NCBI RefSeq assembly: GCF_014174375.1 | Contig: NZ_JABEQE010000011.1 | Span: forward strand, 1 to 64,000 | Direction of reading: 5' to 3' | Source of the DNA: Gluconacetobacter asukensis | GTDB lineage: Bacteria; Pseudomonadota; Alphaproteobacteria; Acetobacterales; Acetobacteraceae | DNA length: 64,000 bases | Part shown: one piece after another, positions 1 through 9,442 of the stretch | Layout: each line of letters opens with the position of its first letter | Position numbering within the stretch: the first letter of the stretch is position 1 | Notes under the pieces: model-generated | Seen by the model: the letters and a program-made list of their open reading frames with translations, nothing else | Told to the model about the DNA's origin: nothing | The model's database searches: none | Made by a program: the position numbers and the translations under genes

Positions 1-93
1 CGCTTCCGCAGAATCGCCTTGCGATGCGAGAAAACGCTCCCCGCCTTTATGGGCTTCGTCCACCTCGCATGCGCCATGATCTGGCTGCGGTGA
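1..93 (+). pseudogene. IS5-family transposase, 3' end (cut by window edge)
   Basis: Frame 1 reads 30 residues (RFRRIALRCEKTLPAFMGFV, then HLACAMIWLR) and stops at 91-93. This matches the usual C-terminus of IS5-family DDE transposases, in which an FRRIA..Y.. stretch is followed by a helix ending HLA..(I/V)IWL. Only the tail is inside the window, so I cannot say whether the element is intact to the left. The next gene's stop codon begins only 13 bases downstream (107-109, opposite strand), so the insertion sequence ends almost exactly at the 3' end of the efflux channel gene. Elements of this family (IS1031, IS12528) are common in acetic acid bacteria, which is background knowledge and not shown here. 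Confidence 0.6.
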
Positions 94-106
94 ATGCAGA
101 CAGCGC

Positions 107-1615
107 CTAGGGCGGCCAGCCTGTGCGTGCGGGCGGTGCATCTTGGCGGTTCCACCAGCCGCCGCCGAGTGACTGGAACAGGCCGGCCGTGTCGGACAGG
201 CGCGCCGCGCGGGCCTGGGCCAGGGTGAGGCGGGCCTGAAGTGTGGTCTGGGTGGCCATCAGCATCTCCACCCGCGAGGCATCGCCATAGCTCACGCGCG
301 CCCGGGCGATGTCGAGGCCGCGCGTGGCCGCGCGTTCGGCATTGCTGTCGGCGACCAGTGCGGTGGCATCGGCGCTGACGGCGTTCAGGCTGTCCGTGAC
401 GTCCTGGACGGCGGCGACGACGGCGGCGCGATATTCGGCGGCGGCCTGCTCATATTGCGCGCGGGCCGCGCGTTCCTGATGCATCAGCTGGCCGCCCTGG
501 AAGAGGGGCTGGGAGACCATGCCGGCGATCATCCACTGGCCGTAGCCGGGGACGAACATCTGGCCGATCGAAGCCGCCGCCAGGCCCGGCGTGGCGCTGA
601 GTTGCAGGTTGGGCAGCCGGTTGGCGATCGCGACGCCGACCTGCGCGCAGGCGGCGTGCCAGCCGGCTTCGGCGACCTTGAGGTCCGGCCGCTGGTCGAT
701 CAGCCGGGCGGGGATGCTGACGGGCAGGTCCTGGGGCAGGGTGAAGCCGTCGAGCGTGAAATCCGGTGTCGGGTCGTCGGGCATGTCGCCGGCCAGGGCC
801 GCGATCTGGTCGTGCTGCTGCGACAATTGCTGGCGCAGCGGGACCAGCATCGCCTCGTCCTGCGCAAGCTGGGCACGCTGCACCGCCAGGTCGGCTTCGG
901 CCATCTGTCCCAGGGCCATCTGGCGGGTTGCGGAATCCAGGATCTGATGCTGGCTGGCGATCAGCTCCTGCACCGTATCGACCTGCGCGCGTAGCGCGGC
1001 ATAGGCGATGGCCGCCTGGACCAGCTCGCCGGTCAGGGACAGGTAGGCGGCCTCGAGCTGGTAGCGTTCGGCGTCCCGCTGGGCGCCTGAGGCCTCGATC
1101 CCGCGCCGCAGACCGCCCCAGATGTCGGCCTGGTAGGAGATGTTCAACTGCGCCGTGTGGACGGTGTAGAGCCAGCTATTGCTGTTGGGCACCGGCGAAT
1201 AGGTGCGCGATGTCTTGAAGCGTGCCGGGTTGAAGCTGGCCGAGATGCTGGGATAGAGCACGCCCGCCTGGGCGGCGCGATTTTCCTGCGCCACGCGCAG
1301 CGCGTGGCGCGCGGCGTCCAGGTTCGGGCTGTGGGCCAGGGCGTGCCGGACCAGCCGATCCAGCGCCGGGGAGTGGAACAGCGTCCACCATTCGGCCGGG
1401 ATGTCGGCGCCAGGGTGGAAAGTCTGGGCCTGCCCGTCGGCGCCCGCCACGCTGTCGGTGCGGGTGGGGCGCCCGGCCTGCGCGAAATCCGTGGCCGGCG
1501 CCGACGGGTGGTGGAAGTTGGGCCCGACCGCGCATCCGCCCAGATCCGCCAGCATGGCGAGCAGGCCCGCACCGCACAGCAGATGCCGCCAGGGGCGGCA
1601 GGATGCGGCGGTCAT
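107..1615 (-). CDS. RND efflux outer-membrane channel lipoprotein (NodT/CusC family)
   Basis: TolC-like outer-membrane channel of a tripartite efflux pump, 502 residues. The N-terminus carries a lipoprotein signal with lipobox LGGC at about residues 26-29, followed by the CAVGPNFHHP stretch typical of NodT/OprM lipoproteins. Two repeated alpha-helical OEP domains follow, including a QRPDLKVAEAGWHAA segment between the repeats, and the length is normal for the family. The start at 1615 overlaps the pump gene's stop as ATGA, indicating translational coupling as the last gene of a leftward operon (adaptor, pump, channel). The stop lies 13 bp from a transposase end, so the last few residues may have been altered by an insertion. 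Confidence 0.9.
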   Translation of the reverse strand: MTAASCRPWRHLLCGAGLLAMLADLGGCAVGPNFHHPSAPATDFAQAGRPTRTDSVAGADGQAQTFHPGADIPAEWWTLFHSPALDRLVRHALAHSPNLDAARHALRVAQENRAAQAGVLYPSISASFNPARFKTSRTYSPVPNSNSWLYTVHTAQLNISYQADIWGGLRRGIEASGAQRDAERYQLEAAYLSLTGELVQAAIAYAALRAQVDTVQELIASQHQILDSATRQMALGQMAEADLAVQRAQLAQDEAMLVPLRQQLSQQHDQIAALAGDMPDDPTPDFTLDGFTLPQDLPVSIPARLIDQRPDLKVAEAGWHAACAQVGVAIANRLPNLQLSATPGLAAASIGQMFVPGYGQWMIAGMVSQPLFQGGQLMHQERAARAQYEQAAAEYRAAVVAAVQDVTDSLNAVSADATALVADSNAERAATRGLDIARARVSYGDASRVEMLMATQTTLQARLTLAQARAARLSDTAGLFQSLGGGWWNRQDAPPARTGWPP

Positions 1616-4600
1616 GTCGGGTCTCCTTTCCGGCGTGGCGCGCGGCGGGCGTACCAGGCCTCCATCTCGCAATAATAGGTGGGCAGGATGAACAGCGTCA
1701 GCAGGGTGGCGATGCCCAGCCCACCGACGACGACCGTCGCCAGTCCGCGCTGGACATCGGTGCCGATGCCCGTCGCCAGGGCCGCGGGCAGCATGCCCAT
1801 GCTGGCGACGGTCGCCGTCATCAGCACGGGGCGGAAGCGTTCGCCCGCGCCCTCCAGCACCGCGTCGCGCAGGGGCATGCCTTCGTCGCGCAGTCGATTG
1901 ATGGCCGAGATCATGATGATGCCGTTCTGGATCGCGACGCCGAACAGGGCGATGAAGCCGACGGCGGTGGCGATGTTCAGCGTTTCGCCGCGCAGGTTCA
2001 GGGCCACCAGGCCGCCCAGCGTGGCCATGGGCACCACTGCCAGTACCAGCACCGCCTGGCGCAGGCATCCGAACTGGCCGAACAGCAATATCAGCATCAC
2101 CGCGAACATGATGGCCAGCGCGATGCTCAGCCGGGCCTGGGCGCGTTCTTCCTGCTGGAAGGTGCCGGCCCATTCCAGCCGGTATCGGGCGGCGTCGAAA
2201 TGTACCTGGCCGGCGATGCGGACCTGGGCGTCGGCGAGATACTGCGACAGCGGGCGCTGGCCGTTATCGACGCGGATGGTGATCTGCCGGTGGTTCATCT
2301 CGTGCGCGATATTGGCCTCGCCGGTCTGGAGCGAGACGCGGGCGACCAGTCCAAGCGGGATGCGTGCGCCATTCAGGCCCGTCAGCGGAATCTGGCGGAT
2401 GGCGGACAGATTGTTGTTCAGCCGCCGTTTCATGTGCGCCGTCATGGCGTAGATGCGGTCACCCACATAGACCTGCCCGACCGGGGCGTCGCCGACCATG
2501 TTCTGGACCACGTTCATGATGTCGGTGCCGCTGACGCCATAGCGTGCCGCTGCCGCGCGGTCGACCGTCACGTCCAGCTGCGGGATTTCGGGCTCCTGGA
2601 AGATCGAGGCGTCGGCCGTGCCGGGCACCTGATGCAGGATGTCCACGATATGGGTGCCGATCCGGCGCAGTTCCTTCAGGTCGTCGCCATAGACGCGCAG
2701 CACCAGCGGGCTGTGCGCGCCGCCGACCAGATCGTTCATGTTGTCGGCGATCGGCTGGCTGATGCCGAAGCTGATGCCGGGGATCTGCGCCAGCCGGTCA
2801 TGCAGGCGGCTGATGAATTTTACGCGGGTCTCGCCGTGCGGCCAGGTCGCATAGGGGGTGAGGCCCACAGGGGCCTCGATATGCGACGGGCTCCACGGGT
2901 CGGTGCCCGAATCGTTGCGGCCGATCTGCGTCGCCACATAGCTGGTCTCGGGGAAGGCACGGATCGCGTCGCGGATCTCGTCGGCCATCGCGCTGGCCTT
3001 TTCCAGAGACAGGCCCGAGGGAAGCTGGATCTGCAGCCACAGCGACCCTTCGTCGAGGTCCGGCAGGAACTCGCGCCCCGTGCGCGCACCCAGCCACACC
3101 ACAAGGCAGAACGCGATCGCGCCGGCCAGGTAGGCCGCCCAGGGCCGGTCCACCATATGGCCCAGCCCCTTGCGGTAGGCATGGTGCAGCTTTTCCAGCG
3201 GCACGTTGTGATACAGGCGGTGCGGATTGCGCATCGCCAGATAGGCCAGTGCGGGCGTCAGGGTCGTTGCGCAGAGCAGCGCGCCGAGCAGGGCGAAGCT
3301 GACGGTAAAGGCCATCGGCCGGAACAGCCGGCCCTCGGCGCCTTCGAAGGCGAAGAGCGGGCCATAGGCGATGACGATGATCAGGGTGGCGAAGACGATC
3401 GCGCGGCCGACATGCCGGGTCACGGCGAGGATATCGCCCTCGTCCATCTTGTGGTCGGGATGTTCCTCGCGAATGCGCAGGATGGCCTCGGTCACCACGA
3501 TGGCGCCGTCCACGATCACGCCGAAATCGATGGCGCCGAGCGAGAACAGGTTGGCCGGCATGTGCAGCAGGTGCATGAGCACGAAGACCGTGGCCAGGGC
3601 CAGCGGAATGGTGACGGCGGCGACGATGGCGCTGCGCGGGCTGCCCAGGAACAGGACCAGGATCAGGAACACCAGGCCCACGCCCTCGATCACCGTGTGC
3701 GTGACCTTGTCGGTCGTGGTCCGCACCAGGCTGTCGCGGTCGATGATGGGCACGATCCTGACGCCGGACGAGGCAAGCTGGGCCTGAAGCCGCGCGACCG
3801 TGTCGTGCAGATCGTGCAGCACCAGCGACGGGTTCTGCCCGCTGAGCATCGTGACGATGCCCTCGATCGTGTCCGGATTGCCGTTCAGGCCCAGGATGCC
3901 CTCGCGCACCTGGTGGCCGAGCTGCAAGTCGCCCAGATCGCGGATCAGGACCGGCACGCCGTTGCGCTGGGTCACCGCGATGGCGCCCATATCGGCGAGC
4001 GTATGGACCATGCCGACGCCGCGCACGATGTAGGACTGGTCGCCCCTTGTGACGCGGCCGCCGCCGGCATTGGCGTTGTTGGCCTGCAGGGCCGTGATCA
4101 CGTCGTTGACGCCGACGCCGTAGCGGAACAGGGCCTGCGGATCGAGAACGATCTGGTACTCGATGGTGAAGCCGCCGAAATTATTGACCGCCGCGACGCC
4201 GGGGACCTGCATCAGCGCCGGAATGACGATCCATTTCTGGATATCGGACAGTTCCATCAGATTCCGGCCGTCGGATTCCAGCGTATAGCGATAGATTTCG
4301 CCCGACGGGCCGGTGATCGGTCCCAGCGAGGGGACGACGCCCGTGGGCAGTGTCGCCTGCGCAAGCTGTTCCGAAACATGCTGGCGCGCCGCATAGACAT
4401 CGGTGCCGTCACTGAAGATCAGGGTGATCAGCGACAGGCCGAAGGTCGAGCTGGAGCGGCTGTCCACCAGCCCCGGTGTGCTGGCCAGCAGCCGTTCCAG
4501 CGGGATCGTGACTTCCTGCTCGATTTCCTCGGCCGCCAGGCCCGGGACCTGGGTCGTGACCTGGACGTTGACCGCGCCCAGGTCGGGATAGGCTTCGACC

Positions 4601-4704
4601 GGGATCAGGTGCCACGCGATCGCCCCCAGGGCGGTCAGGATCATCATGGCGGCAAAGACGATGCGTCGCTGCCGCAGGCAGGTGGCGATAAAGCGGTTAA
4701 TCAT
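1612..4704 (-). CDS. Heavy-metal-efflux-type RND pump (CzcA/CusA family)
   Basis: Inner-membrane proton/substrate antiporter of 1030 residues, the usual HME-RND length. TM1 is at about residues 14-34. The TM4 proton-relay motif is intact: Asp393, Asp399 and Glu406 lie in the DFG.IVDGAIVVTE stretch with the spacing of CzcA Asp402/Asp408/Glu415. A second cluster of TM helices follows residue 860. The start overlaps the adaptor gene by 8 bp and the stop overlaps the channel gene as ATGA. The family exports Zn/Co/Cd or Cu/Ag from periplasm or cytoplasm. I cannot assign the metal from sequence alone, and there is no metal regulator or two-component system next to it. Confidence 0.92.
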   Translation of the reverse strand: MINRFIATCLRQRRIVFAAMMILTALGAIAWHLIPVEAYPDLGAVNVQVTTQVPGLAAEEIEQEVTIPLERLLASTPGLVDSRSSSTFGLSLITLIFSDGTDVYAARQHVSEQLAQATLPTGVVPSLGPITGPSGEIYRYTLESDGRNLMELSDIQKWIVIPALMQVPGVAAVNNFGGFTIEYQIVLDPQALFRYGVGVNDVITALQANNANAGGGRVTRGDQSYIVRGVGMVHTLADMGAIAVTQRNGVPVLIRDLGDLQLGHQVREGILGLNGNPDTIEGIVTMLSGQNPSLVLHDLHDTVARLQAQLASSGVRIVPIIDRDSLVRTTTDKVTHTVIEGVGLVFLILVLFLGSPRSAIVAAVTIPLALATVFVLMHLLHMPANLFSLGAIDFGVIVDGAIVVTEAILRIREEHPDHKMDEGDILAVTRHVGRAIVFATLIIVIAYGPLFAFEGAEGRLFRPMAFTVSFALLGALLCATTLTPALAYLAMRNPHRLYHNVPLEKLHHAYRKGLGHMVDRPWAAYLAGAIAFCLVVWLGARTGREFLPDLDEGSLWLQIQLPSGLSLEKASAMADEIRDAIRAFPETSYVATQIGRNDSGTDPWSPSHIEAPVGLTPYATWPHGETRVKFISRLHDRLAQIPGISFGISQPIADNMNDLVGGAHSPLVLRVYGDDLKELRRIGTHIVDILHQVPGTADASIFQEPEIPQLDVTVDRAAAARYGVSGTDIMNVVQNMVGDAPVGQVYVGDRIYAMTAHMKRRLNNNLSAIRQIPLTGLNGARIPLGLVARVSLQTGEANIAHEMNHRQITIRVDNGQRPLSQYLADAQVRIAGQVHFDAARYRLEWAGTFQQEERAQARLSIALAIMFAVMLILLFGQFGCLRQAVLVLAVVPMATLGGLVALNLRGETLNIATAVGFIALFGVAIQNGIIMISAINRLRDEGMPLRDAVLEGAGERFRPVLMTATVASMGMLPAALATGIGTDVQRGLATVVVGGLGIATLLTLFILPTYYCEMEAWYARRAPRRKGDPT

Positions 4705-5893
4705 CGTTCAGCAGCACCGCGCCCTGGGTCACGACGCGATCGCCGGCCGACAGGCCGGACATGACCTCGCACAGATCGCCGTCGTCATAGATGATCTCGA
4801 TCTCGCGCCGCCTGTAGGCATGGGGTGCGACCTCGACGAATACCGTAACGGTATCGTTGTTCATCAGCAGTGCCGATTGCGGGACCATGATGCGTGGGGG
4901 CTGCGGGGTCAGGACCGTCACGGTTGCGAACATGCCGGGCTTCAGCATGCCGTCGTCATTGGCCAGCACCACCCGCGCCTGCAGCGTGCGGGTATCGGCA
5001 CGCAGCGTGGGCTCGATCGCGGCGATGGTGCCATGCACCGTCCGGCCGGGCAGGGCGGGGACAGTGATGTCGGCCTGCTGCCCCACATGGATCGCATCCG
5101 CCAGGTTTTCCGGCACGGCGGCGACGGCCCAGACCTGCTGCGTGCCGGTGAGCGTCATCAGCGGCGCCGTCGGGTCGGTGACGAACGCGCCGGCACCGGT
5201 ATTGACCGCCGATACCATGCCGTCGATCGGCGCGGTCAGCCTGATCACGCCGCCTTCTCCGGGCTGGGCGCGCAGGGCGGTCAGGCGTGCGGTGGCACGA
5301 TCATCTTCCGCCTGGGCCTGGAGCCAGGCGTTGCGGGCGGATTCCACATCGCGCGTGGCGGCCCCGCCGGCACTGGCGACGCCCTGCGCGCGGACCAGGG
5401 CACGGCGGGCATAGTCCAGCGCGGCGCGGGCCTTCGCGGCGTCGGTCGTGGCCAGGGCCATGTCGCCCGATGCCAGTTCGGCCAGGACCTGGCCGCGGGT
5501 CACGTGATCGCCGGCGGACACGGGCAGGCTGACGATGGCGCCAGCGACCGGCGTCATCACGGAAATCGACTGCGACGGCTCGGCCCGGATCTCGCCCGGG
5601 ACGGGAATCGTGCGGCTGGGCGATACGAGGATCACGGGCGTTACCGACAGGCGCGCGGCCAGAGGGGAATCCGGCGCGACCGTCAACTGGCCATGGTCGT
5701 TACGGACCATGGCGGCGCCGGCAGCCATGGCGGAGGAGACGGCCCCGAGAAGCAGGGTACACACCACGGCCCCCGCTGCGACCAGGCGCGCGGCCGGGCG
5801 GCGTGTGGGGGCTGAAGTACCGTAAACACGCGCCGGCGCCCCGGTGGAGCGGTTTGGCGGACAGTTTCTTATCAGGGGCGCGGTCTGGTGCAT
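4697..5893 (-). CDS. RND efflux periplasmic adaptor (HlyD/CusB-type membrane fusion protein)
   Basis: Periplasmic adaptor linking the RND pump to the outer-membrane channel; first gene of the leftward efflux operon. With the ATG at 5893 it has 398 residues: an uncleaved or Sec-type hydrophobic segment at about residues 37-57, a beta-barrel/lipoyl N half (PVAGAIVSLPVSAGDHVTRG), an alpha-hairpin rich in Ala/Arg, the second lipoyl half (LTAPIDGMVSAVNTGAGAFV), then the beta-barrel and membrane-proximal domains. The start is uncertain because no clear Shine-Dalgarno precedes it; the open frame extends upstream to 6169 but that part does not resemble the family. It overlaps the pump gene by 8 bp. 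Confidence 0.85.
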   Translation of the reverse strand: MHQTAPLIRNCPPNRSTGAPARVYGTSAPTRRPAARLVAAGAVVCTLLLGAVSSAMAAGAAMVRNDHGQLTVAPDSPLAARLSVTPVILVSPSRTIPVPGEIRAEPSQSISVMTPVAGAIVSLPVSAGDHVTRGQVLAELASGDMALATTDAAKARAALDYARRALVRAQGVASAGGAATRDVESARNAWLQAQAEDDRATARLTALRAQPGEGGVIRLTAPIDGMVSAVNTGAGAFVTDPTAPLMTLTGTQQVWAVAAVPENLADAIHVGQQADITVPALPGRTVHGTIAAIEPTLRADTRTLQARVVLANDDGMLKPGMFATVTVLTPQPPRIMVPQSALLMNNDTVTVFVEVAPHAYRRREIEIIYDDGDLCEVMSGLSAGDRVVTQGAVLLNDD

Positions 5894-6681
5894 GGGCCTG
5901 GGCCTGAGATCTTGGAAGAGAAGGCGGGAGCTGATCCCTCGAAGGGAGAACGGGCCGGGACCGCTTCTGTACAAGAATATGGAATTACGGGGAAAAGAGG
6001 GCCGTTTCGGGAGGGGGCGATCCGGCTGTTGCGTCTCCTGACATCCTGGCCGGATACCGGATCGGGGGGCGTTCAGGGATGGAGGGCGTGCACCCTCGTG
6101 GCGTATGGCGCGATCCGGGCCCATCGGGCCACGACACCGTGGGCAGCCACTAGCGATGATCCGAATCATTGTCCATGGGGGCGCGGCGGGGGCTGCGACG
6201 TCGGTGCGTGAGGTCCGGGCAGGTGTGAAGCGCGGCCGGTGGCGGGCATCGGAGCGGCTTGCTGGCCGGTTTGGATCTGGGAAGGGGGAAGTGAAGAAAA
6301 GGAAATAGAAACATCGGTCTGTATCAAGTCAGGCACGGTTTTCGCTTTTGGTCTGGCCGGTTTGGCTGAGGCGCGCGGCCAGGAGGGACGGGCACGACAG
6401 GCAGGTATGACGACCGATTAAATATTACAAACTTTTTCAAAAACATAACGGCAAGATGATGGTTATTTAATATTGTTCCGTGAGAGAATGCGGAATTCGC
6501 ATTTGTCATGAAAATTTCACATCCCTTTCCGTGCTCTTCCGAAGAGGCTTTCGCCCGATGCGGCCGGCTGCGGGAGGCCTGCGTGACGGAGGATGGATTT
6601 CATGTCATTGCGGAATGTGATTGCCGGGCAATGCGTCCCGGCGCGGCCTGCGATTTCCCGAAATTTTGAAAGGTTGTCCAT
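5894..6681. other. Intergenic region between divergent efflux operon and M61 peptidase
   Basis: 788 bases without a convincing gene. The left two thirds are GC-rich; the stretch from about 6300 to 6540 is AT-rich and probably contains the promoter of the rightward peptidase gene. There is a short inverted repeat ATGAT-CCGA-ATCAT at 6156-6169 and an 8-bp inverted repeat ATTAAATA (6417-6424) / TATTTAAT (6464-6471). Neither matches a site I can name. The efflux operon promoter must also lie here, but I see no recognisable metal-regulator operator. Confidence 0.5.
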
Positions 6682-8658
6682 TTGCGTCCGCTTTCCAAAC
6701 GCATTCTCGCCCTTTCCCTGTCCACGGCCCTGGCCACCGTCAGCCTGACGGGGCTCGCGCAGCGCGCGCGGGCGGCCGACAGCCAGCCGCAGCCTCTGGC
6801 GCTGCCGGATTCCATTCCGACACCGCGTGACGTGCCGTTCGGCGGCATCATCCGGCTGTCGGTCGATGCCACCGACCTGGCGCGGCATATCATGACCGTG
6901 CATGAGACCGTGCCGGTGCCGGCCGCGCTGGCGGCGACCGGCGGGGACATGCCGCTGTTCTACCCGATGTGGCTGCCGGGCAATCATTCGCCGACCGGCT
7001 CGCTCGACCAGTTCGGTGGCCTGGTCGTCAAGGCCGGTGGGGCGACGATCGACTGGGTGCGCGACAGCGTGACGGTCAGCGCGTTCCATATTCATGTGCC
7101 CAAGGGGGCGCATGCGCTGGATGTGTCGTTCCAGCTTCTGTCACCCGTCTCGCCCGAGGAAGGGCGCATGGTGATGACGCCCGGGATGCTGAACGTGCAG
7201 TGGAACCAGGTGGCGCTGTACCCGGCCGGGTATTTCACGCGCCAGATTCCGGTGGAAGCCAGCCTGCGCCTGCCTCGTGGCTGGCAGTACGGGACGGCGC
7301 TGCGTGCGCAATCCGCGGCGGGCGATGTCGTGACCTTCAAGCCGGTGCCGTTCAATACGCTGGTCGACTCCCCGCTGTTCGCCGGGCGGTATTTCCGCCG
7401 CATCGATCTGGCGCCTGGGGCCGCCGTGCCGGTGACGCTGAACCTGGTGGCGGACAAGCCGGGGGAACTGGAAGCAACCGAAGCGCAGATCGGCGTGCAT
7501 CGCGCCCTGGTGACGCAGGCGAACCTGCTGTACGGCTCGCACCATTACGACCATTACGATTTCCTGCTGGCGCTGACCGAGGAACTGGGGCGGATCGGGC
7601 TGGAGCACCACCAATCCAGCGAAAACAGCGGTCCGCGCGGCTATTTTACGGACTGGGACAAGACGTTCGCGGCGCGCGACCTGCTGGCGCATGAATATAC
7701 CCATTCGTGGAACGGCAAATATCGCCGGCCGGCCGATTTGTGGGCGCCGAACTTCAACACGCCCCAGCGCGGGTCGGGCCTGTGGGTCTATGAAGGGCAG
7801 ACCCAGTATTGGGGGTATGTCCTGGCGGCGCGTTCGGGCCTGATGACGGTGCCGCAGGTGACCGAGGCGCTGGCCGAGGTGGCGGCGATGTACGACACAA
7901 GGCGCGGACGCACCTGGCGGCCGCTGCTGGATACGACGAACGACCCGGTGATCGCACGGCGCGCGCCGCTGTCGTGGCGGAGCTGGCAGCGGAGCGAGGA
8001 TTATTATTCGGAAGGCCAGCTTGTCTGGCTGGATGCCGATACGCTGATCCGCCAGCTTTCGGGCGGCAAGCATTCGCTGGATGATGTCGCACGCCATTTC
8101 TTCGGCACCAATGACGGCAGCTTCGTGACCAGCACCTATGCATTCGACGACGTGGTGAAGGCGCTGAACGACATCCAGCCTTATGACTGGGCCACGTTCC
8201 TGCACCAGCGGCTGGACAAGACGTCGGAGCATGCGCCGCTGGACGGGTTTACGCGCGGGGGCTACCGGCTGGTCTATACCGAGAAGCCGAACGAATATGT
8301 CACGTCGGTTGCCTCCATGCGCCATGTGACGGATTTCAGCTTCTCGCTGGGCATCATGATCGGCAAGGGCGGCACGCTGGCCAATGTCGAATGGGGCAGC
8401 CCCGCCTGGCAGGCCGGGATGACCCGGGACGCCAAGCTGATCGCGGTGAATGGTGAGGCGTATGACCCCGACGTGCTGCGTGAGGCGGTCGTCGAGGCGA
8501 AGGACGCGCATGCCGGGCCGATCGCGCTGCTGCTGCAGGAAGGCGATCGTTACGTGACGGTGTCGGTCTCCTATCATGGCGGGCTGCGCTATCCGCATCT
8601 GGAGCGCATCGAGGGCAAGCCCGACATGCTGGCCGATATCCTGGCGGCGCGTCACTGA
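6682..8658 (+). CDS. M61-family metallopeptidase with PDZ domain
   Basis: Secreted zinc aminopeptidase of the glycyl aminopeptidase (M61) family, 658 residues. A signal peptide occupies about residues 1-32 (hydrophobic ILALSLSTALATVSL core ending RARAAD). The N-terminal beta-sandwich is followed by the catalytic HEYTH motif (His337, Glu338, His341) with downstream SWNGKYRRP, which corresponds to the family's WN.KR..P. A YEGQTQYWG segment resembles the conserved region providing the third zinc ligand. A PDZ domain occupies roughly the last 110 residues (GIMIGKGGTLANVEWGSPAW). The TTG start at 6682 is chosen because GAAAGG lies 8 bases upstream and it begins the signal peptide directly. It appears to be a single gene. 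Confidence 0.85.
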   Translation: MRPLSKRILALSLSTALATVSLTGLAQRARAADSQPQPLALPDSIPTPRDVPFGGIIRLSVDATDLARHIMTVHETVPVPAALAATGGDMPLFYPMWLPGNHSPTGSLDQFGGLVVKAGGATIDWVRDSVTVSAFHIHVPKGAHALDVSFQLLSPVSPEEGRMVMTPGMLNVQWNQVALYPAGYFTRQIPVEASLRLPRGWQYGTALRAQSAAGDVVTFKPVPFNTLVDSPLFAGRYFRRIDLAPGAAVPVTLNLVADKPGELEATEAQIGVHRALVTQANLLYGSHHYDHYDFLLALTEELGRIGLEHHQSSENSGPRGYFTDWDKTFAARDLLAHEYTHSWNGKYRRPADLWAPNFNTPQRGSGLWVYEGQTQYWGYVLAARSGLMTVPQVTEALAEVAAMYDTRRGRTWRPLLDTTNDPVIARRAPLSWRSWQRSEDYYSEGQLVWLDADTLIRQLSGGKHSLDDVARHFFGTNDGSFVTSTYAFDDVVKALNDIQPYDWATFLHQRLDKTSEHAPLDGFTRGGYRLVYTEKPNEYVTSVASMRHVTDFSFSLGIMIGKGGTLANVEWGSPAWQAGMTRDAKLIAVNGEAYDPDVLREAVVEAKDAHAGPIALLLQEGDRYVTVSVSYHGGLRYPHLERIEGKPDMLADILAARH

Positions 8659-8744
8659 AGAGCCGGGGGCGGAGCAGGTGGGCGAGGTGCTGATGCGCGT
8701 GCGTTCCTGTCTCCCGTCCCGGTCTGGGACGATCGGGCCCTGAC

Positions 8745-9371
8745 ATGCGCCCGACCCTGGCTTCGGTCGTTCTGGTTGCCGACCTGACGGGCACGGTGGT
8801 GTTTGCCGCCGAGGGGGCGATGGTCGCCTCCGCGCGGCATCTCGACCTGTTCGGCATCATGGTGCTGGCCTGCGTGGTGGCGCTGGGCGGCGGCATGATC
8901 CGCGACGTGCTGATCGGCGCCGTGCCGCCCAGCGCGATCCGGGACTGGCGCTATCCGGCGCTGGCCTTCCTGACCGGGCTGGTGGTGTTTGTCCTGCCGC
9001 CCGCCCTGCGGCTTGCGCCGGGGGGATCGGTGCTGGCGGGGCTGGATGCCGCCGGCCTGTCGCTGTTTGCCGTCGCGGGGGCAGAGAAGGCCCTGTCGCG
9101 CGGGGTCGGGCCGCTGGGGGCGGCCCTGATGGGCATGGTGACCGGCGTGGGCGGCGGCGTGATGCGCGACCTGCTGCTGGCACGCGTGCCGCTGATCCTG
9201 GTTTCTGACATCTATGCCACTGCGGCGCTGGCCGGTGCGGCGGTGGTCGTCGCCTGCCGGCGGCTGGCGGTGCCGGTGGCCTGGGGGGCGGTTGCGGGCG
9301 GGCTGGTCTGCTTCGGCCTGCGGCTGGCGGCCCTGCGTTATGGCTGGAACCTGCCCGGCGCCGCGCGCTGA
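8745..9371 (+). CDS. TRIC-type cation channel (UPF0126/YicG-like membrane protein)
   Basis: Inner-membrane protein of 208 residues with about seven hydrophobic segments. Two internal repeats each contain the signature glycine stretch followed by Arg-Asp: GGGMIRD near residue 49 and GGGVMRD near residue 135. This duplicated architecture is the hallmark of the bacterial TRIC-like channel family, formerly UPF0126 (YicG/YadS). The family forms trimeric cation-selective channels, and YadS/YicG-type members have been linked to glycine uptake in E. coli. The ATG at 8745 is the only good start. The W/Mo-binding protein gene begins 71 bp downstream, but no functional link is evident. Confidence 0.85.
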   Translation: MRPTLASVVLVADLTGTVVFAAEGAMVASARHLDLFGIMVLACVVALGGGMIRDVLIGAVPPSAIRDWRYPALAFLTGLVVFVLPPALRLAPGGSVLAGLDAAGLSLFAVAGAEKALSRGVGPLGAALMGMVTGVGGGVMRDLLLARVPLILVSDIYATAALAGAAVVVACRRLAVPVAWGAVAGGLVCFGLRLAALRYGWNLPGAAR

Positions 9372-9442
9372 AAAGCCGTCTGCCTCTGACAAATCCATGC
9401 CGGGTGCTATGGTGTTTCCTGCAAGAATGCCGGGGGGAGAGC

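Noticed and set aside
1603-4764. Very long open frame on the + strand, opposite the RND pump
   Set aside because: It is the antisense of a conserved pump gene in high-GC DNA. Its composition (Asp, Gln, His, Arg-rich) is that of an out-of-frame reading, and the minus-strand frame has clear family motifs.
6105-6421. Short + strand frames in the gap before the M61 gene
   Set aside because: No ribosome site, no family likeness, Arg/Gly-rich shadow composition.
6417-6471. AT-rich 8-bp inverted repeat as an operator
   Set aside because: Arms are 39 bases apart and of simple A/T composition; likely chance.
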